Assembly: GCA_947626675.1 (NCBI GenBank)
Contig: CANQTC010000010.1
Span: forward strand, 26,794 to 90,793
Source of the DNA: an uncultured Coprococcus sp.
GTDB taxonomy: Bacteria; Bacillota; Clostridia; Lachnospirales; Lachnospiraceae
Direction of reading: 5' to 3'
Length of the DNA stretch: 64,000 nt
Below the pieces are notes generated by a model, which worked only from the letters and a program-made list of their open reading frames with translations, was not told where the DNA came from and did not search any database. Below, piece after piece: positions 8,324 to 17,375 of the stretch. Within the stretch, counting starts at the first letter, position 1; each line of letters begins with the position of its first letter. The translations under genes were made by a program, and so were the position numbers.

Positions 8324-9463
8324 CTACTGGCTGTTAATCTCGCTTAAAAACAGTTGTTCCATCTCATCAATCTCATTTTTCATATCCCTTGCGGCAAATG
8401 TAGCAAACGAATTGGGTTTGCCGGAAGGCCGTTTCTCATATTCCCCCTGCTGGGATTTCTTTTGATGAAACTCCTTGTCCAGTTTTTCTATATCCTTGAT
8501 GGATTTTACACCATTTTTATACCAATTTTCAAGTATTCCGTTTACATATGCGAAATTTGCTGAATTTGGTCTGGCAATAATCGCTTTTTGACATGCTTCA
8601 TTAATGATGGCAATATCAAAGCCCATATCCTTATTCCATGTCTCGATATAAGCAGTTTCAATAGATGTAGGCTCTGCCCGGTCTATTCCTAACTGTTTAA
8701 ATATGGAACGGTATAAAGGATTATATTTAAGGCTTGCCTGCCTTGCATCCTCTTTCGTATGAATACCCTTTAAATACCATGAATTTGCAACTGTTTCGGC
8801 ATATCTAAGACTTTTTTTATTCATGGTAACACAATATTCAATCAGATACTCTACAAGCTCGCAGGAGAAACCAAGCTGGTCGTAAATGTATATCAGTGTT
8901 TCCATGTCTTTTGCTGATAAATTTTTACCAAAATATGTTTCTGCTTCAAATATGATATCTGAAAATGCTTCATCATCTTTATGGATGTCCGCCATGTCAG
9001 GAGAAAATGTTTTCTTTACAGGAAGTGTCGGCGTAATGTCTTCTGTCCGTTCCGGTATCATACCGGTAACAGCGTCTTGCTTGTCTTCCTTCTTTGCAGC
9101 AGACTTTTCAGGTAATTTGAAAAATGTAATATTATCAATTGCAGCAGCGTCTGTGCTGTTTTTCTTTTCCTTAAGCGGAAGAAGTGTAATACCTGTAGGT
9201 TCACCTGCCTGATTATAACTTAGTTTTAAAACATCCTGCGTAATCCAATATTTAATCGCGCGACAAATATCTTTCTCTGTAAGGTTAAAATGGTCGGCTA
9301 TATCGGCGATGGAAACAGGTGTATTCAGGGACATCAGTCTGACGAGGTAAAGATATACTTTTACAAATTCCCCATTCGCATGGGTCATGTAATAATCGAT
9401 AAATAAATTAGATATCGAGGAATATGTTTCGTTCTTTTCTGTTGAAATCGTAATGTAACTCAT
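8324..9463 (-). CDS. dnaD: DnaD-domain replication initiation protein
   Basis: A 379-residue primosome protein that remodels DNA and recruits the helicase loader. The N-terminal winged-helix domain covers about residues 1-100 (MSLNTPVSIADIADHFNLTE). A low-complexity charged linker follows. Then come two copies of the DnaB_2/DnaD C-terminal fold: one around YFGKNLSAKDMETLIYIYD, the other around ETWNKDMGFDIAIINEACQK with FAYVNGILENWYKNGVKSI. Two such domains is the clostridial DnaD/DnaB-hybrid architecture. AAAGGAG precedes the ATG. It heads the dnaD-dnaI-like-prs operon, with its promoter at 9520-9548 and tandem DnaA boxes upstream. Confidence 0.9.
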   Translation of the reverse strand: MSYITISTEKNETYSSISNLFIDYYMTHANGEFVKVYLYLVRLMSLNTPVSIADIADHFNLTEKDICRAIKYWITQDVLKLSYNQAGEPTGITLLPLKEKKNSTDAAAIDNITFFKLPEKSAAKKEDKQDAVTGMIPERTEDITPTLPVKKTFSPDMADIHKDDEAFSDIIFEAETYFGKNLSAKDMETLIYIYDQLGFSCELVEYLIEYCVTMNKKSLRYAETVANSWYLKGIHTKEDARQASLKYNPLYRSIFKQLGIDRAEPTSIETAYIETWNKDMGFDIAIINEACQKAIIARPNSANFAYVNGILENWYKNGVKSIKDIEKLDKEFHQKKSQQGEYEKRPSGKPNSFATFAARDMKNEIDEMEQLFLSEINSQ

Positions 9464-9519
9464 AATAAAACTCCTTTAAATTATTCCTCAAATGTTACTT
9501 GTGCCTCAAGTGCAAATGC

Positions 9520-9548
9520 ATTATAACACGACTTTTCTAAATTGCAAA
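9520..9548 (-). promoter_or_regulatory. Promoter of the leftward dnaD operon
   Basis: Read on the minus strand: TTTGCA (9548-9543), a 17-bp spacer and TATAAT (9525-9520). The start would be near 9513, giving a leader of about 50 nt. The DnaA-box triplet begins 36 bp upstream of the -35 element. Confidence 0.6.
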
Positions 9549-9583
9549 CAGAACATATAGTCGGTCAGAAAAAGAAATGATAA

Positions 9584-9610
9584 TGTGGGGAATGTGGAAA
9601 ATGTGGATAT
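9584..9610 (-). promoter_or_regulatory. Three tandem DnaA-box-like 9-mers upstream of dnaD
   Basis: Three directly abutting 9-mers on the minus strand match the DnaA box TTATCCACA. The sites are 9602-9610 (ATATCCACA, one mismatch), 9593-9601 (TTTTCCACA, one mismatch) and 9584-9592 (TTCCCCACA, two mismatches). All have the same orientation and exact 9-bp periodicity, 36-62 bp upstream of the dnaD -35 element. Confidence 0.6.
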
Positions 9611-9697
9611 TATTTGAAAAAATATTTATGTAAAATTTAAGTGTTGAAAAACCGGGAAATTTGATAAATTTTTGAAAGCATTATGTAAACAAAAAAT

Positions 9698-9734
9698 ACA
9701 AGAGACGATTGGAAAAAATCAAACCGTCTCTTGT
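9698..9734 (-). terminator. Terminator of murC
   Basis: Stem 9698-9707 with 9725-9734 (10 bp perfect, then one mismatch and two further pairs). On the minus strand it is followed by a T-rich tract (positions 9697-9691). It begins 16 bp past the murC stop. Confidence 0.75.
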
Positions 9735-9749
9735 GGATATTGTGGATAA
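9732..9749 (-). promoter_or_regulatory. Two further tandem DnaA boxes at the murC 3' end
   Basis: 9741-9749 is a perfect TTATCCACA and 9732-9740 is ATATCCACA (one mismatch). They abut in the same orientation as the triplet at 9584-9610, making five boxes within 166 bp. Confidence 0.6.
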
Positions 9750-11132
<1,383 letters not shown>

Positions 11133-11404
11133 TTGTATTTCGCCTTTCTAAATATATTTCACAGTGCATCTATTATATGTTATATGTACTAAATATGTCT
11201 GATAGTTTAGATTTGCACCTGATAATAATTTATATTATATCATACTGCTGCTGAAAATGAAATAGAAACAGTGTGACTATAACAGGCTGAACTTCCGGTA
11301 TTTAAGAAATTGATATTAAAATTATAAATATTAGTAAAAAGAGTATCATATTAGTAGAATTATTTAGCTGTGAATAAAATTATAACGGAAATGATGGGAG
11401 AAAT

Positions 11405-12163
11405 ATGTTCGATTATTATTTTACGTATTGGGATGATTTGCCTGAAGACTCCGGATTCAGCCTTTACAGTATGCCGCATATCATATGGCTTATTGTGATA
11501 GGAGCAGGCATATATTTTGGTGTAAACTTATATATAGGAGAACGTGCGGACAGGAAGAAACAGCGGTATATATATGCGGGAATTATCATGATAATGGAAG
11601 CCTATAAATATATCATTCTTGCTGTAACCGGAAATATAGGATTTCAGCATCTGCCGCTGCATCTGTGTGGTCTTGCAGCGATAATTGAAGTGATATATTT
11701 AATATATCCATGCAGTTTTTTAGGGGAGCTTATGTGTATTGTTGCTATGCCGGGGGCGTTGGCAGCATTATTGTTTCCTAACTGGCTCCGGTATCCGGTC
11801 ATCAATTTTATGAGTATCCATAGTTTTATCATTCATGGAATCCTTGTTATGCTTCCGGTTATGATGATGCTGTCAGGGGAATATGCACCAAAAATTGTTC
11901 ATATATACAAAATTTTGATATTTTTTGCGGTGGTAGTTCCGCTTATATATTTCATAAATATATGGCAGGGGACTAATTTTATGTTTTTAAGCAATCCGTC
12001 AGGAAATTCGCCGTTTGAAGGCATATATGAAAAATATGGATATGGCATATATCTGCTGGTGTATGGTATAATCGTAATTGTAATCATATTATGTATGTAT
12101 GCTGTTGCAGGGCTGATAAAAAGAGTAAGAAAGATTGATGAGACAGATACTTTATTTTCGTAA
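11405..12163 (+). CDS. TIGR02206/YwaF-family membrane protein
   Basis: A 252-residue polytopic membrane protein with about seven predicted helices. It resembles the YwaF/TIGR02206 family of unknown function. Seen are an aromatic N terminus (MFDYYFTYWDD), the polar-in-membrane motif LPLHLCGLAAIIE and a re-entrant-looking segment NWLRYPVINFMSIHSFIIHG with conserved His residues. The family's H-x-C-G and H-S-x-x-x-H patterns are present. AATGATGGGAGAAAT precedes the ATG. No neighbour suggests a substrate. Confidence 0.8.
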   Translation: MFDYYFTYWDDLPEDSGFSLYSMPHIIWLIVIGAGIYFGVNLYIGERADRKKQRYIYAGIIMIMEAYKYIILAVTGNIGFQHLPLHLCGLAAIIEVIYLIYPCSFLGELMCIVAMPGALAALLFPNWLRYPVINFMSIHSFIIHGILVMLPVMMMLSGEYAPKIVHIYKILIFFAVVVPLIYFINIWQGTNFMFLSNPSGNSPFEGIYEKYGYGIYLLVYGIIVIVIILCMYAVAGLIKRVRKIDETDTLFS

Positions 12164-12265
12164 AAAATTGCGTTAATAAACTCTTCATATTAAGTGGTAA
12201 ATGTGGTATACCTATTAATAGGAAATTACGAATATATATATAACAGATAATCGGGAGATGCTGAT

Positions 12266-12487
12266 ATGGAGGATGACGTTATGGCAGAACCAAATAGTAA
12301 AGATATAAGAAATATTGTTGAGATGCTTGATAATTTTGCCCAGTCAAATGAAGGGCGCATGAAATTAAGAATGGCAGAAAATATGGAACAGGTTTCCACC
12401 AAAAAAGAATACCATCATGGCAGATGCGATGTAGGAAGTCCGTGGTCATGTAATCATTCACTGGATGCATTGGATAGTGAAGATTAG
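12266..12487 (+). CDS. Small protein of unknown function
   Basis: A 73-residue hydrophilic protein, or 68 residues if started at the second ATG (12281). GGGAG lies about 10 bp before the first ATG. The N-terminal half is predicted helical (NIVEMLDNFAQS). The C-terminal half has His-His, two Cys and an acidic end (RCDVGSPWSCNHSLDAL). I do not recognise it. It lies just upstream of a zinc-ribbon protein and the hydrogenase, with short gaps on the same strand, so co-transcription is likely. Confidence 0.6.
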   Translation: MEDDVMAEPNSKDIRNIVEMLDNFAQSNEGRMKLRMAENMEQVSTKKEYHHGRCDVGSPWSCNHSLDALDSED

Positions 12488-12511
12488 GTAATGAAGAGAA
12501 GGAGACTGGAT

Positions 12512-12781
12512 ATGTATTATGTACCGGATGGAACAAAAAAATGCGGATATTACGAATGTAAAAAATGCGGAACACGTTTTCTTGATTTAGAAACATCAGA
12601 AGAGGTGGTATGTCCTGACTGTGCCGCAGAATATGATGCTGAGATAGGACCTGATGAGGTTATGGCGGAGGAAGAAAAAACGGCGCGGCTGATATCGATA
12701 GTATCAGGGAAGGAAGAAGTCGAAAAGATGGATGCGCTTCTGAGTCTGGCAATAACAGGCGGCGATTATCAGTGGATATAA
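12512..12781 (+). CDS. Small zinc-ribbon protein of unknown function
   Basis: An 89-residue protein from the ATG at 12512, chosen because AAGGAG at 12499-12504 is ideally spaced for it; an ATG at 12491 is in frame but lacks a site. Two CxxC pairs (CKKC and CPDC about 17 residues apart) make a rubredoxin-like zinc ribbon. The rest is acidic and helical. It sits 42 bp before the hydrogenase on the same strand and may be an accessory or regulatory protein of that operon; this is inference from position only. Confidence 0.65.
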   Translation: MYYVPDGTKKCGYYECKKCGTRFLDLETSEEVVCPDCAAEYDAEIGPDEVMAEEEKTARLISIVSGKEEVEKMDALLSLAITGGDYQWI

Positions 12782-12823
12782 AGGAAGAATGATAATATAT
12801 AAAATAAATGGAGATTATAAGGC

Positions 12824-14275
12824 ATGATTACAAACGATGCAACCCTGTTAAAGGTAAAACATGAAGTATTATATGAAGTCGCAAAATTAGCATATGAAGG
12901 GAAGCTTGAGGAGGAACGGGATAACCTGCCTTATAAGATGGTTCCCGGGCCGCAGCCGGCATTTCGATGCTGTATATACAGAGAGCGGGAAGTAATCCGT
13001 CAGAGAATCAGGCTTGCAGAAGGAAAAGCGCCGGGCTCTGAAGATGACGGGAATATCGTTCAGGTCATTAATTCCGCCTGCGAGGGCTGTCCCATCTCTC
13101 GTTATGTAGTTACAGACAACTGTCAGAAATGTATGGGAAAAGCGTGTCAGCAGGCATGCCGTTTTGGGGCGATTAGTATGGGACGTGACAAATCATATAT
13201 CGATCCATCGAAATGTAAGGAGTGCGGACAGTGTGCAAAGGCTTGTCCGTATAATGCGATTGCAGATTTGATGCGGCCTTGTATTAAAAGCTGTCCTGTA
13301 GGCGCTATATCCGTTGCTGAAAATGGTACAGGTATAGCGGTTATCGATGATAAAAAATGCATTTCCTGCGGCGCCTGTATACATAAGTGTCCTTTTGGCG
13401 CAATTGGTTCAAAAACATATATTGTCAATATTATAAAAGAAATGCAGGCAGGCAAAAAAGTATTTGCAATGTTTGCACCGGCAACATTCGGACAGTTTGG
13501 GCCGGATATTACAATGGCAAGCTGGCGAACTGCCATGAAAAAGATTGGCTTTTTTGATGCTGTAGATGTCGGACTTGGCGCAGATATGACGGCGATGGCG
13601 GAAGCGAAGGAGTGGCTTGACGCAAAAGAACATGGAGTGAAGAAAACAACATCCTGTTGTCCTTCTTTTAAGAGACTGATAGAAAAACATTTTCCGGAGC
13701 TGACAGACCGGATATCGGATACCGTATCACCGATGTGCGCTGTTTCAAGGTATATAAAAGAAAAGTATGAAGATGCTGTTACAGTGTTTATAGGCCCTTG
13801 TATAGGAAAAAAAGCAGAGTCGGTGTCGGGAGAATTTGGTACAGCAGATTATGCACTTACATATGGCGAAATCAGAGCAATGCTTCGTGCGAAGGATGTA
13901 AAGCTTGAACCGGAAGAAGAGAATAATGACCAGTCTTCGATATTCGGAAAGCGATTTGCAAATGCCGGCGGGGTTACTGCTGCAGTTTTGGAGAGCATGA
14001 AAGAACTTGGATGTACAGATGAAGTCAGTGTGTGTAAATGCGATGGGGTAGAAGCCTGCAAAAAAGCGCTGACACTGATGAAATTTAATCGTTTTCAGGA
14101 AGATTTCATGGAAGGAATGGCTTGCGAGGGAGGTTGTGTAGGCGGTCCGTCAAGGCATCGTGACCCACAGCTTTCCATGAGAGACAGAAAGACGTCGCTT
14201 GATAAATCAACGGATATCAATATCATTGATAATTTGAAGAAACAAGGGGCAAAAGACATACAAATGTCAAGGTGA
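12824..14275 (+). CDS. [FeFe] hydrogenase, group B-type (monomeric)
   Basis: A 483-residue iron-only hydrogenase, expected to interconvert protons/electrons and H2 in the cytoplasm. The N-terminal part holds several 4Fe-4S motifs: CQKCMGKACQQAC, CKECGQCAKACP, CIKSCP and CISCGACIHKCP (about residues 88-195). The H-cluster motifs follow as L1 TSCCPSF (about 276), L2 GPCIGKKAE (about 324) and L3 MACEGGCVGG (about 432). All cluster cysteines are present, but L1 has Phe for the usual Trp and L2 begins with Gly rather than Met. Those departures fit the less-studied group B (B1/B3) hydrogenases rather than classical group A enzymes. HydE lies 13 kb downstream; HydF and HydG are not in the window. 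Confidence 0.88.
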   Translation: MITNDATLLKVKHEVLYEVAKLAYEGKLEEERDNLPYKMVPGPQPAFRCCIYREREVIRQRIRLAEGKAPGSEDDGNIVQVINSACEGCPISRYVVTDNCQKCMGKACQQACRFGAISMGRDKSYIDPSKCKECGQCAKACPYNAIADLMRPCIKSCPVGAISVAENGTGIAVIDDKKCISCGACIHKCPFGAIGSKTYIVNIIKEMQAGKKVFAMFAPATFGQFGPDITMASWRTAMKKIGFFDAVDVGLGADMTAMAEAKEWLDAKEHGVKKTTSCCPSFKRLIEKHFPELTDRISDTVSPMCAVSRYIKEKYEDAVTVFIGPCIGKKAESVSGEFGTADYALTYGEIRAMLRAKDVKLEPEEENNDQSSIFGKRFANAGGVTAAVLESMKELGCTDEVSVCKCDGVEACKKALTLMKFNRFQEDFMEGMACEGGCVGGPSRHRDPQLSMRDRKTSLDKSTDINIIDNLKKQGAKDIQMSR

Positions 14276-14297
14276 TTTGCAGAAGGTAGGAACAAAG

Positions 14298-14462
14298 ATG
14301 TTTACATGGTGGCAGGTAGTAATATTGCTCGTGCTGTTTATAGGAAGCTCGGCGATAACGTTTGTGATTACGGTAAAGAATAAGCTGAATAAGAAGAAAC
14401 CGGATGAACAGCAATATACAGGAAGACAGTCCGAAGAAGATTGTGAAATCAGAAAAATTTGA
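14298..14462 (+). CDS. Small single-pass membrane protein
   Basis: 54 residues from the ATG at 14298, preceded by AGGTAGG at 14284-14290. One strong transmembrane helix (VVILLVLFIGSSAITFVI) is followed by a short, charged cytoplasmic tail (KNKLNKKKPDEQQ). It follows the hydrogenase stop by 22 bp and precedes a hairpin, so it is probably the last gene of that operon. Function is unknown. Its small size means it could be spurious, but the ribosome site and composition support it. Confidence 0.5.
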   Translation: MFTWWQVVILLVLFIGSSAITFVITVKNKLNKKKPDEQQYTGRQSEEDCEIRKI

Positions 14463-14493
14463 AAAAATACAGACTGGCAGGCATTTATAATTG

Positions 14494-14563
14494 TAAGCCG
14501 CTATTGATTGATATGTTTCATGTGATACAGGCAGGAACAAATTAATGGATAGCGGCTTATTTT
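14494..14563 (+). terminator. Terminator after the hydrogenase operon
   Basis: TAAGCCGCTAT (14494-14504) pairs with ATAGCGGCTTA (14549-14559) over 11 bp across a 44-nt loop, followed by TTTTAT. The rest of the intergenic stretch to 14781 holds the promoter at 14605 and no coding sequence. Confidence 0.6.
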
Positions 14564-14604
14564 ATCAGATAAAATTTGTACTGACAGGAATCTTATAAAA
14601 GGGG

Positions 14605-14632
14605 TTGACACCGGGATAAAATATGGTAATAT
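14605..14632 (+). promoter_or_regulatory. Promoter of the acyl-CoA synthetase/thioesterase pair
   Basis: TTGACA (14605-14610), a 16-bp spacer and TAATAT (14627-14632). The leader of about 140 nt shows no recognised riboswitch. Confidence 0.55.
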
Positions 14633-14781
14633 CTGTAATGTGGTATTAAAAACTACATGCAGTGTTTTTGAAAAGCTTTATTTGAAGTATGCAAAACAAA
14701 TATAATCAGACAAAAAGTGTGCTGAATAATGATTATGATTCCAATATCTGGCTATAAATATATATACGGAGGATTGTTGAC

Positions 14782-16473
14782 ATGACGATGGAAATGAAAC
14801 CGGAACAGGGAATTGCGGGAAAATTTGTAAGAAGCGCAATCGATGAAAATGGCGTATTAAGTAAAATTGAATTTACAAACGATGATACGTTTAATTTCGC
14901 CTATGACGTAATGGATGCTTTGGCAGAGAAAACGCCTGATAAGACAGCGCTAATTTATGTTTCAAAGGAAAAGGAAGAGAAAAAATTTACTTTTAAGGAA
15001 ATGAAAGAATATTCAAATAGAGCAGCCAACTACTATCAGCGTCTTGGGATTCGCAAGGGTGATAAAGTGATGCTGGTGCTGAAAAGGCATTATCAATACT
15101 GGTTTACCATGCTTGCCCTTCATAAGATAGGCGCGATTGCGATTCCGGCTACCAACATCTTAAAAGCCACAGATTATCAGTATAGAATAGAAGCTGCTGA
15201 TGTTAAGGCGGTTGTATGTACAAGCGACGCTCAGATACCGGATGCGATGGACTCAATTGATACAGATGGAAAACTGATTAAGATTATTGTAAATGGCTGT
15301 CGTGACGGATGGCACGCATTTGACAAAGGAATTATGGAATGTAGTACAGAGTTCCCACGTCCGACAGGTGAAAATGCCGTATATGCCCATGATATCTTGT
15401 TTGTTATGTTTACATCAGGTACAACAGAGCATCCGAAGATGGTTGCACATAATCACTTGTACCCATTGGGACATTATATTACAGCGAAATACTGGCATTG
15501 CAACAGACCGGATGGTATTCATCTTACTGTTTCAGATACAGGATGGGGAAAAGCCCTTTGGGGAAAACTGTATGGACAATGGATGTGCGAAACCTGCATA
15601 TTTGTATATGATTTTGATGTGTTCAGTGCAGATAATATTTTTAAGCTCATTGAGCAGTATCAGATTACCACATTTTGCGCACCGCCTACATTGTACAGAA
15701 TATTAATCCGTATGGATATGAGCAAATATAACCTTTCATCCCTTCAGTATTGTACAACGGCAGGAGAAGCATTAAATCCGGAGGTATTTGATATATTTAA
15801 AGAAAAGACAGGCTTTACAATATATGAAGGATTCGGTCAGACAGAAACAACATTGACGATAGGCAATCTGGAAAATACAATGCCAAGACCGGGTTCAATG
15901 GGTAAAGCAAGTCCGATGTATGATGTGAAAATCATGCGGTCCGACGGCACTATTGCAAAACCGGGGGAAACAGGAGAAATCGTTATCAATATTGAAAATG
16001 GCGAACCAAATGGTTTGTTTATGGAATATTATAAAGATGCCGACAGGACAAATGAAGTGAAACGGGATGGATACTATCATACCGGTGATACGGCGTATAT
16101 GGATGAAGACGGCTATTTCTGGTTTGTCGGTCGTGTTGACGATATCATAAAAGTTGCCGGTTACAGAGTCGGACCGTTTGAGATTGAAAATGAAATTATG
16201 CGGATTCCGTATGTGCTTGAATGTGCTGTTACATCCGTACCGGATGCAACAAGAGGTCAGGCGATTAAGGCAACGATTGTTTTAACGGATGGAACAGTCG
16301 GCGACGAGAATTTGAAAAAAGAACTGAAACGTTATTTTAAGGAAAATATAGCAAGCTACAAGCGGCCGAGAGTGATTGAGTTTGTGAAGGAAATGCCAAA
16401 AACAATCAGCGGCAAGGTACGAAGAGTAGAAATCAAGGAAAAAGACTGGAACGAATCAGACCATATTGAATGA
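14782..16473 (+). CDS. AMP-forming acyl-CoA synthetase (medium-chain/acetyl type)
   Basis: A 563-residue member of the ANL superfamily that activates a carboxylic acid with ATP and joins it to CoA. The phosphate loop is FTSGTTEHPK (about residue 210). The A5 motif is GFGQTE (about 351), the adenylate-binding region YHTGDTAYMDEDGYFWFVG and the hinge GRVDDIIKVAGYR. The catalytic lysine lies in TISGKVRR (about 545). The sequence style (KATDYQYRIEAADVKAVV) is closest to the medium-chain/ACSM group; the true substrate cannot be read. GGAGG precedes the ATG. A hot-dog thioesterase starts 19 bp downstream, giving opposing synthetase and hydrolase activities in one operon. Confidence 0.93.
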   Translation: MTMEMKPEQGIAGKFVRSAIDENGVLSKIEFTNDDTFNFAYDVMDALAEKTPDKTALIYVSKEKEEKKFTFKEMKEYSNRAANYYQRLGIRKGDKVMLVLKRHYQYWFTMLALHKIGAIAIPATNILKATDYQYRIEAADVKAVVCTSDAQIPDAMDSIDTDGKLIKIIVNGCRDGWHAFDKGIMECSTEFPRPTGENAVYAHDILFVMFTSGTTEHPKMVAHNHLYPLGHYITAKYWHCNRPDGIHLTVSDTGWGKALWGKLYGQWMCETCIFVYDFDVFSADNIFKLIEQYQITTFCAPPTLYRILIRMDMSKYNLSSLQYCTTAGEALNPEVFDIFKEKTGFTIYEGFGQTETTLTIGNLENTMPRPGSMGKASPMYDVKIMRSDGTIAKPGETGEIVINIENGEPNGLFMEYYKDADRTNEVKRDGYYHTGDTAYMDEDGYFWFVGRVDDIIKVAGYRVGPFEIENEIMRIPYVLECAVTSVPDATRGQAIKATIVLTDGTVGDENLKKELKRYFKENIASYKRPRVIEFVKEMPKTISGKVRRVEIKEKDWNESDHIE

Positions 16474-16492
16474 AAGAGGATTGAACTAAGAA

Positions 16493-16936
16493 ATGATGGA
16501 TATAGAGAATGTGACGCCTTATGAGAGAAAGGTATTGTATTATGAAACGGATAAAATGGGAATCGTTCACCATTCAAACTATATTCGGTGGATGGAAGAA
16601 GCAAGGCTTGACTGGATGACGCAAATCGGTTGGGATTATAAGTCTATTGAAGATGATGGAATCATTATACCGGTACTTTCAGCACAGGCGGAATACAAAA
16701 CCATGTGCAGATTTGGAGATACCGTTGAGATATCTGTAAAACTTACTGAATATACAGGTGTGCGTATTGGATTTTCCTATGAGATGAAGGATAAGGAAAC
16801 AGGGGAAATCCGTTGTATAGGAAGCACTTCCCACTGTCTGCTTTCTGACAGAAACAAACTGCTTTTTGTCAGAAAGAGATATCCTGAAAAGGATTTGCTG
16901 TTTAAGGAACTGCTGAAACAGTCAAAAGCGAAATAA
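16493..16936 (+). CDS. Acyl-CoA thioesterase, YbgC/4-hydroxybenzoyl-CoA thioesterase family
   Basis: A 147-residue hot-dog-fold thioesterase that hydrolyses acyl-CoA in the cytoplasm. The family signature is clear: YYETDKMGIVHHSNYIRWME (residues 14-33), with the catalytic Asp and the HHSNY segment, then EARLDWM on the central helix. It directly follows the acyl-CoA synthetase (19-bp gap, AGAGGA site). Whether it acts on that enzyme's product is inference. It is followed by a terminator at 16965. Confidence 0.92.
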   Translation: MMDIENVTPYERKVLYYETDKMGIVHHSNYIRWMEEARLDWMTQIGWDYKSIEDDGIIIPVLSAQAEYKTMCRFGDTVEISVKLTEYTGVRIGFSYEMKDKETGEIRCIGSTSHCLLSDRNKLLFVRKRYPEKDLLFKELLKQSKAK

Positions 16937-16964
16937 AATAACCGTTCATAAACAGATACAGGTA

Positions 16965-17002
16965 AGGGCATGTCATATGGAATATATGATATGCTCTTTT
17001 TT
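16965..17002 (+). terminator. Terminator after the thioesterase
   Basis: Stem 16965-16978 with 16984-16997, imperfect with wobbles, and a 5-nt loop, followed by a run of T. It separates the thioesterase from the riboswitch promoter ten bases later. Confidence 0.75.
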
Positions 17003-17011
17003 CTGCGTTTC

Positions 17012-17040
17012 TTGACATAAAATTACATGACTGATAAAAT
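17012..17040 (+). promoter_or_regulatory. Promoter of the cobalamin riboswitch operon
   Basis: TTGACA (17012-17017), a 17-bp spacer and TAAAAT (17035-17040). The start near 17047 lies just before the aptamer. Confidence 0.75.
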
Positions 17041-17063
17041 GATTTAGATTGGATAAATCCAAT

Positions 17064-17183
17064 TGGATATATAGTCCCGGCAGGGTCCGGAAAAAAGGGA
17101 AGTACGGTGAGAATCCGTCGCAACAGCCATTACTGTATTTAGAGCGCAGACTCTATTAAGTCAGATTACTTGCTATATATCCA
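17064..17183 (+). promoter_or_regulatory. Cobalamin riboswitch aptamer
   Basis: The closing helix P1 is a perfect 11-bp pair between 17064-17074 and 17173-17183. Inside are the B12-box landmarks in order: GGGAA (17098-17102), GGTGAGAATCC (17106-17116), the CAACAGCCATTACTGTA core (17121-17137) and AAGTCAGATTAC (17158-17169), which corresponds to the 3' AGTCAGgagACC part. At about 120 nt it is a compact version. In the family, ligand binding lowers expression. The downstream genes encode transcobalamin-like proteins and an ECF transporter, which fits a corrinoid-uptake regulon. Confidence 0.88.
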
Positions 17184-17286
17184 TGTTGTTTTTTAAGGCT
17201 TGGGCAGATGAAGTCTTTAAGGACAGAAGATTGATAGATAGAAGTACGTCTTAAAATCAGAGGTGCTTCATTTGGTTTGATTTTTT

Positions 17287-17308
17287 GCTCCTTAAAGGGA
17301 GCTTTTTT
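17287..17308 (+). terminator. Riboswitch-controlled intrinsic terminator with candidate antiterminator
   Basis: GCTCCT (17287-17292) pairs with GGGAGC (17297-17302) and is followed by six T. The segment CTTTAAGGA at 17215-17223 is a perfect reverse complement of TCCTTAAAG at 17289-17297, so it can unfold the terminator. A shorter copy, TTTAAGG (17192-17198), can do the same. The 100 nt between aptamer and terminator also contain a 7-bp stem, 17241-17247 with 17263-17269. This looks like a transcriptional switch. Confidence 0.75.
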
Positions 17309-17375
17309 ATTTGGTCTTAAGAAAATAAAAAACAACACTGTTCTCATGAAGAAAAAAAGAAAGGAGACTAAAATC

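Noticed and set aside
9584..9749. DnaA-box cluster as the chromosomal origin
   Set aside because: No dnaA, dnaN, rpmH or gyr genes nearby and no long A+T-rich unwinding region; a regulatory or titration cluster fits better.
13147..13690. Long minus-strand ORFs opposite the hydrogenase
   Set aside because: They are shadows with cysteine/histidine-rich, non-natural composition and no ribosome sites; the same applies to antisense ORFs over rpoB, rpoC, fusA and tuf.
17277..17375. TTG or earlier ATG start for the large DUF4430 protein
   Set aside because: It would begin inside the riboswitch terminator; the ATG at 17376 has an ideal site and starts a proper signal peptide.
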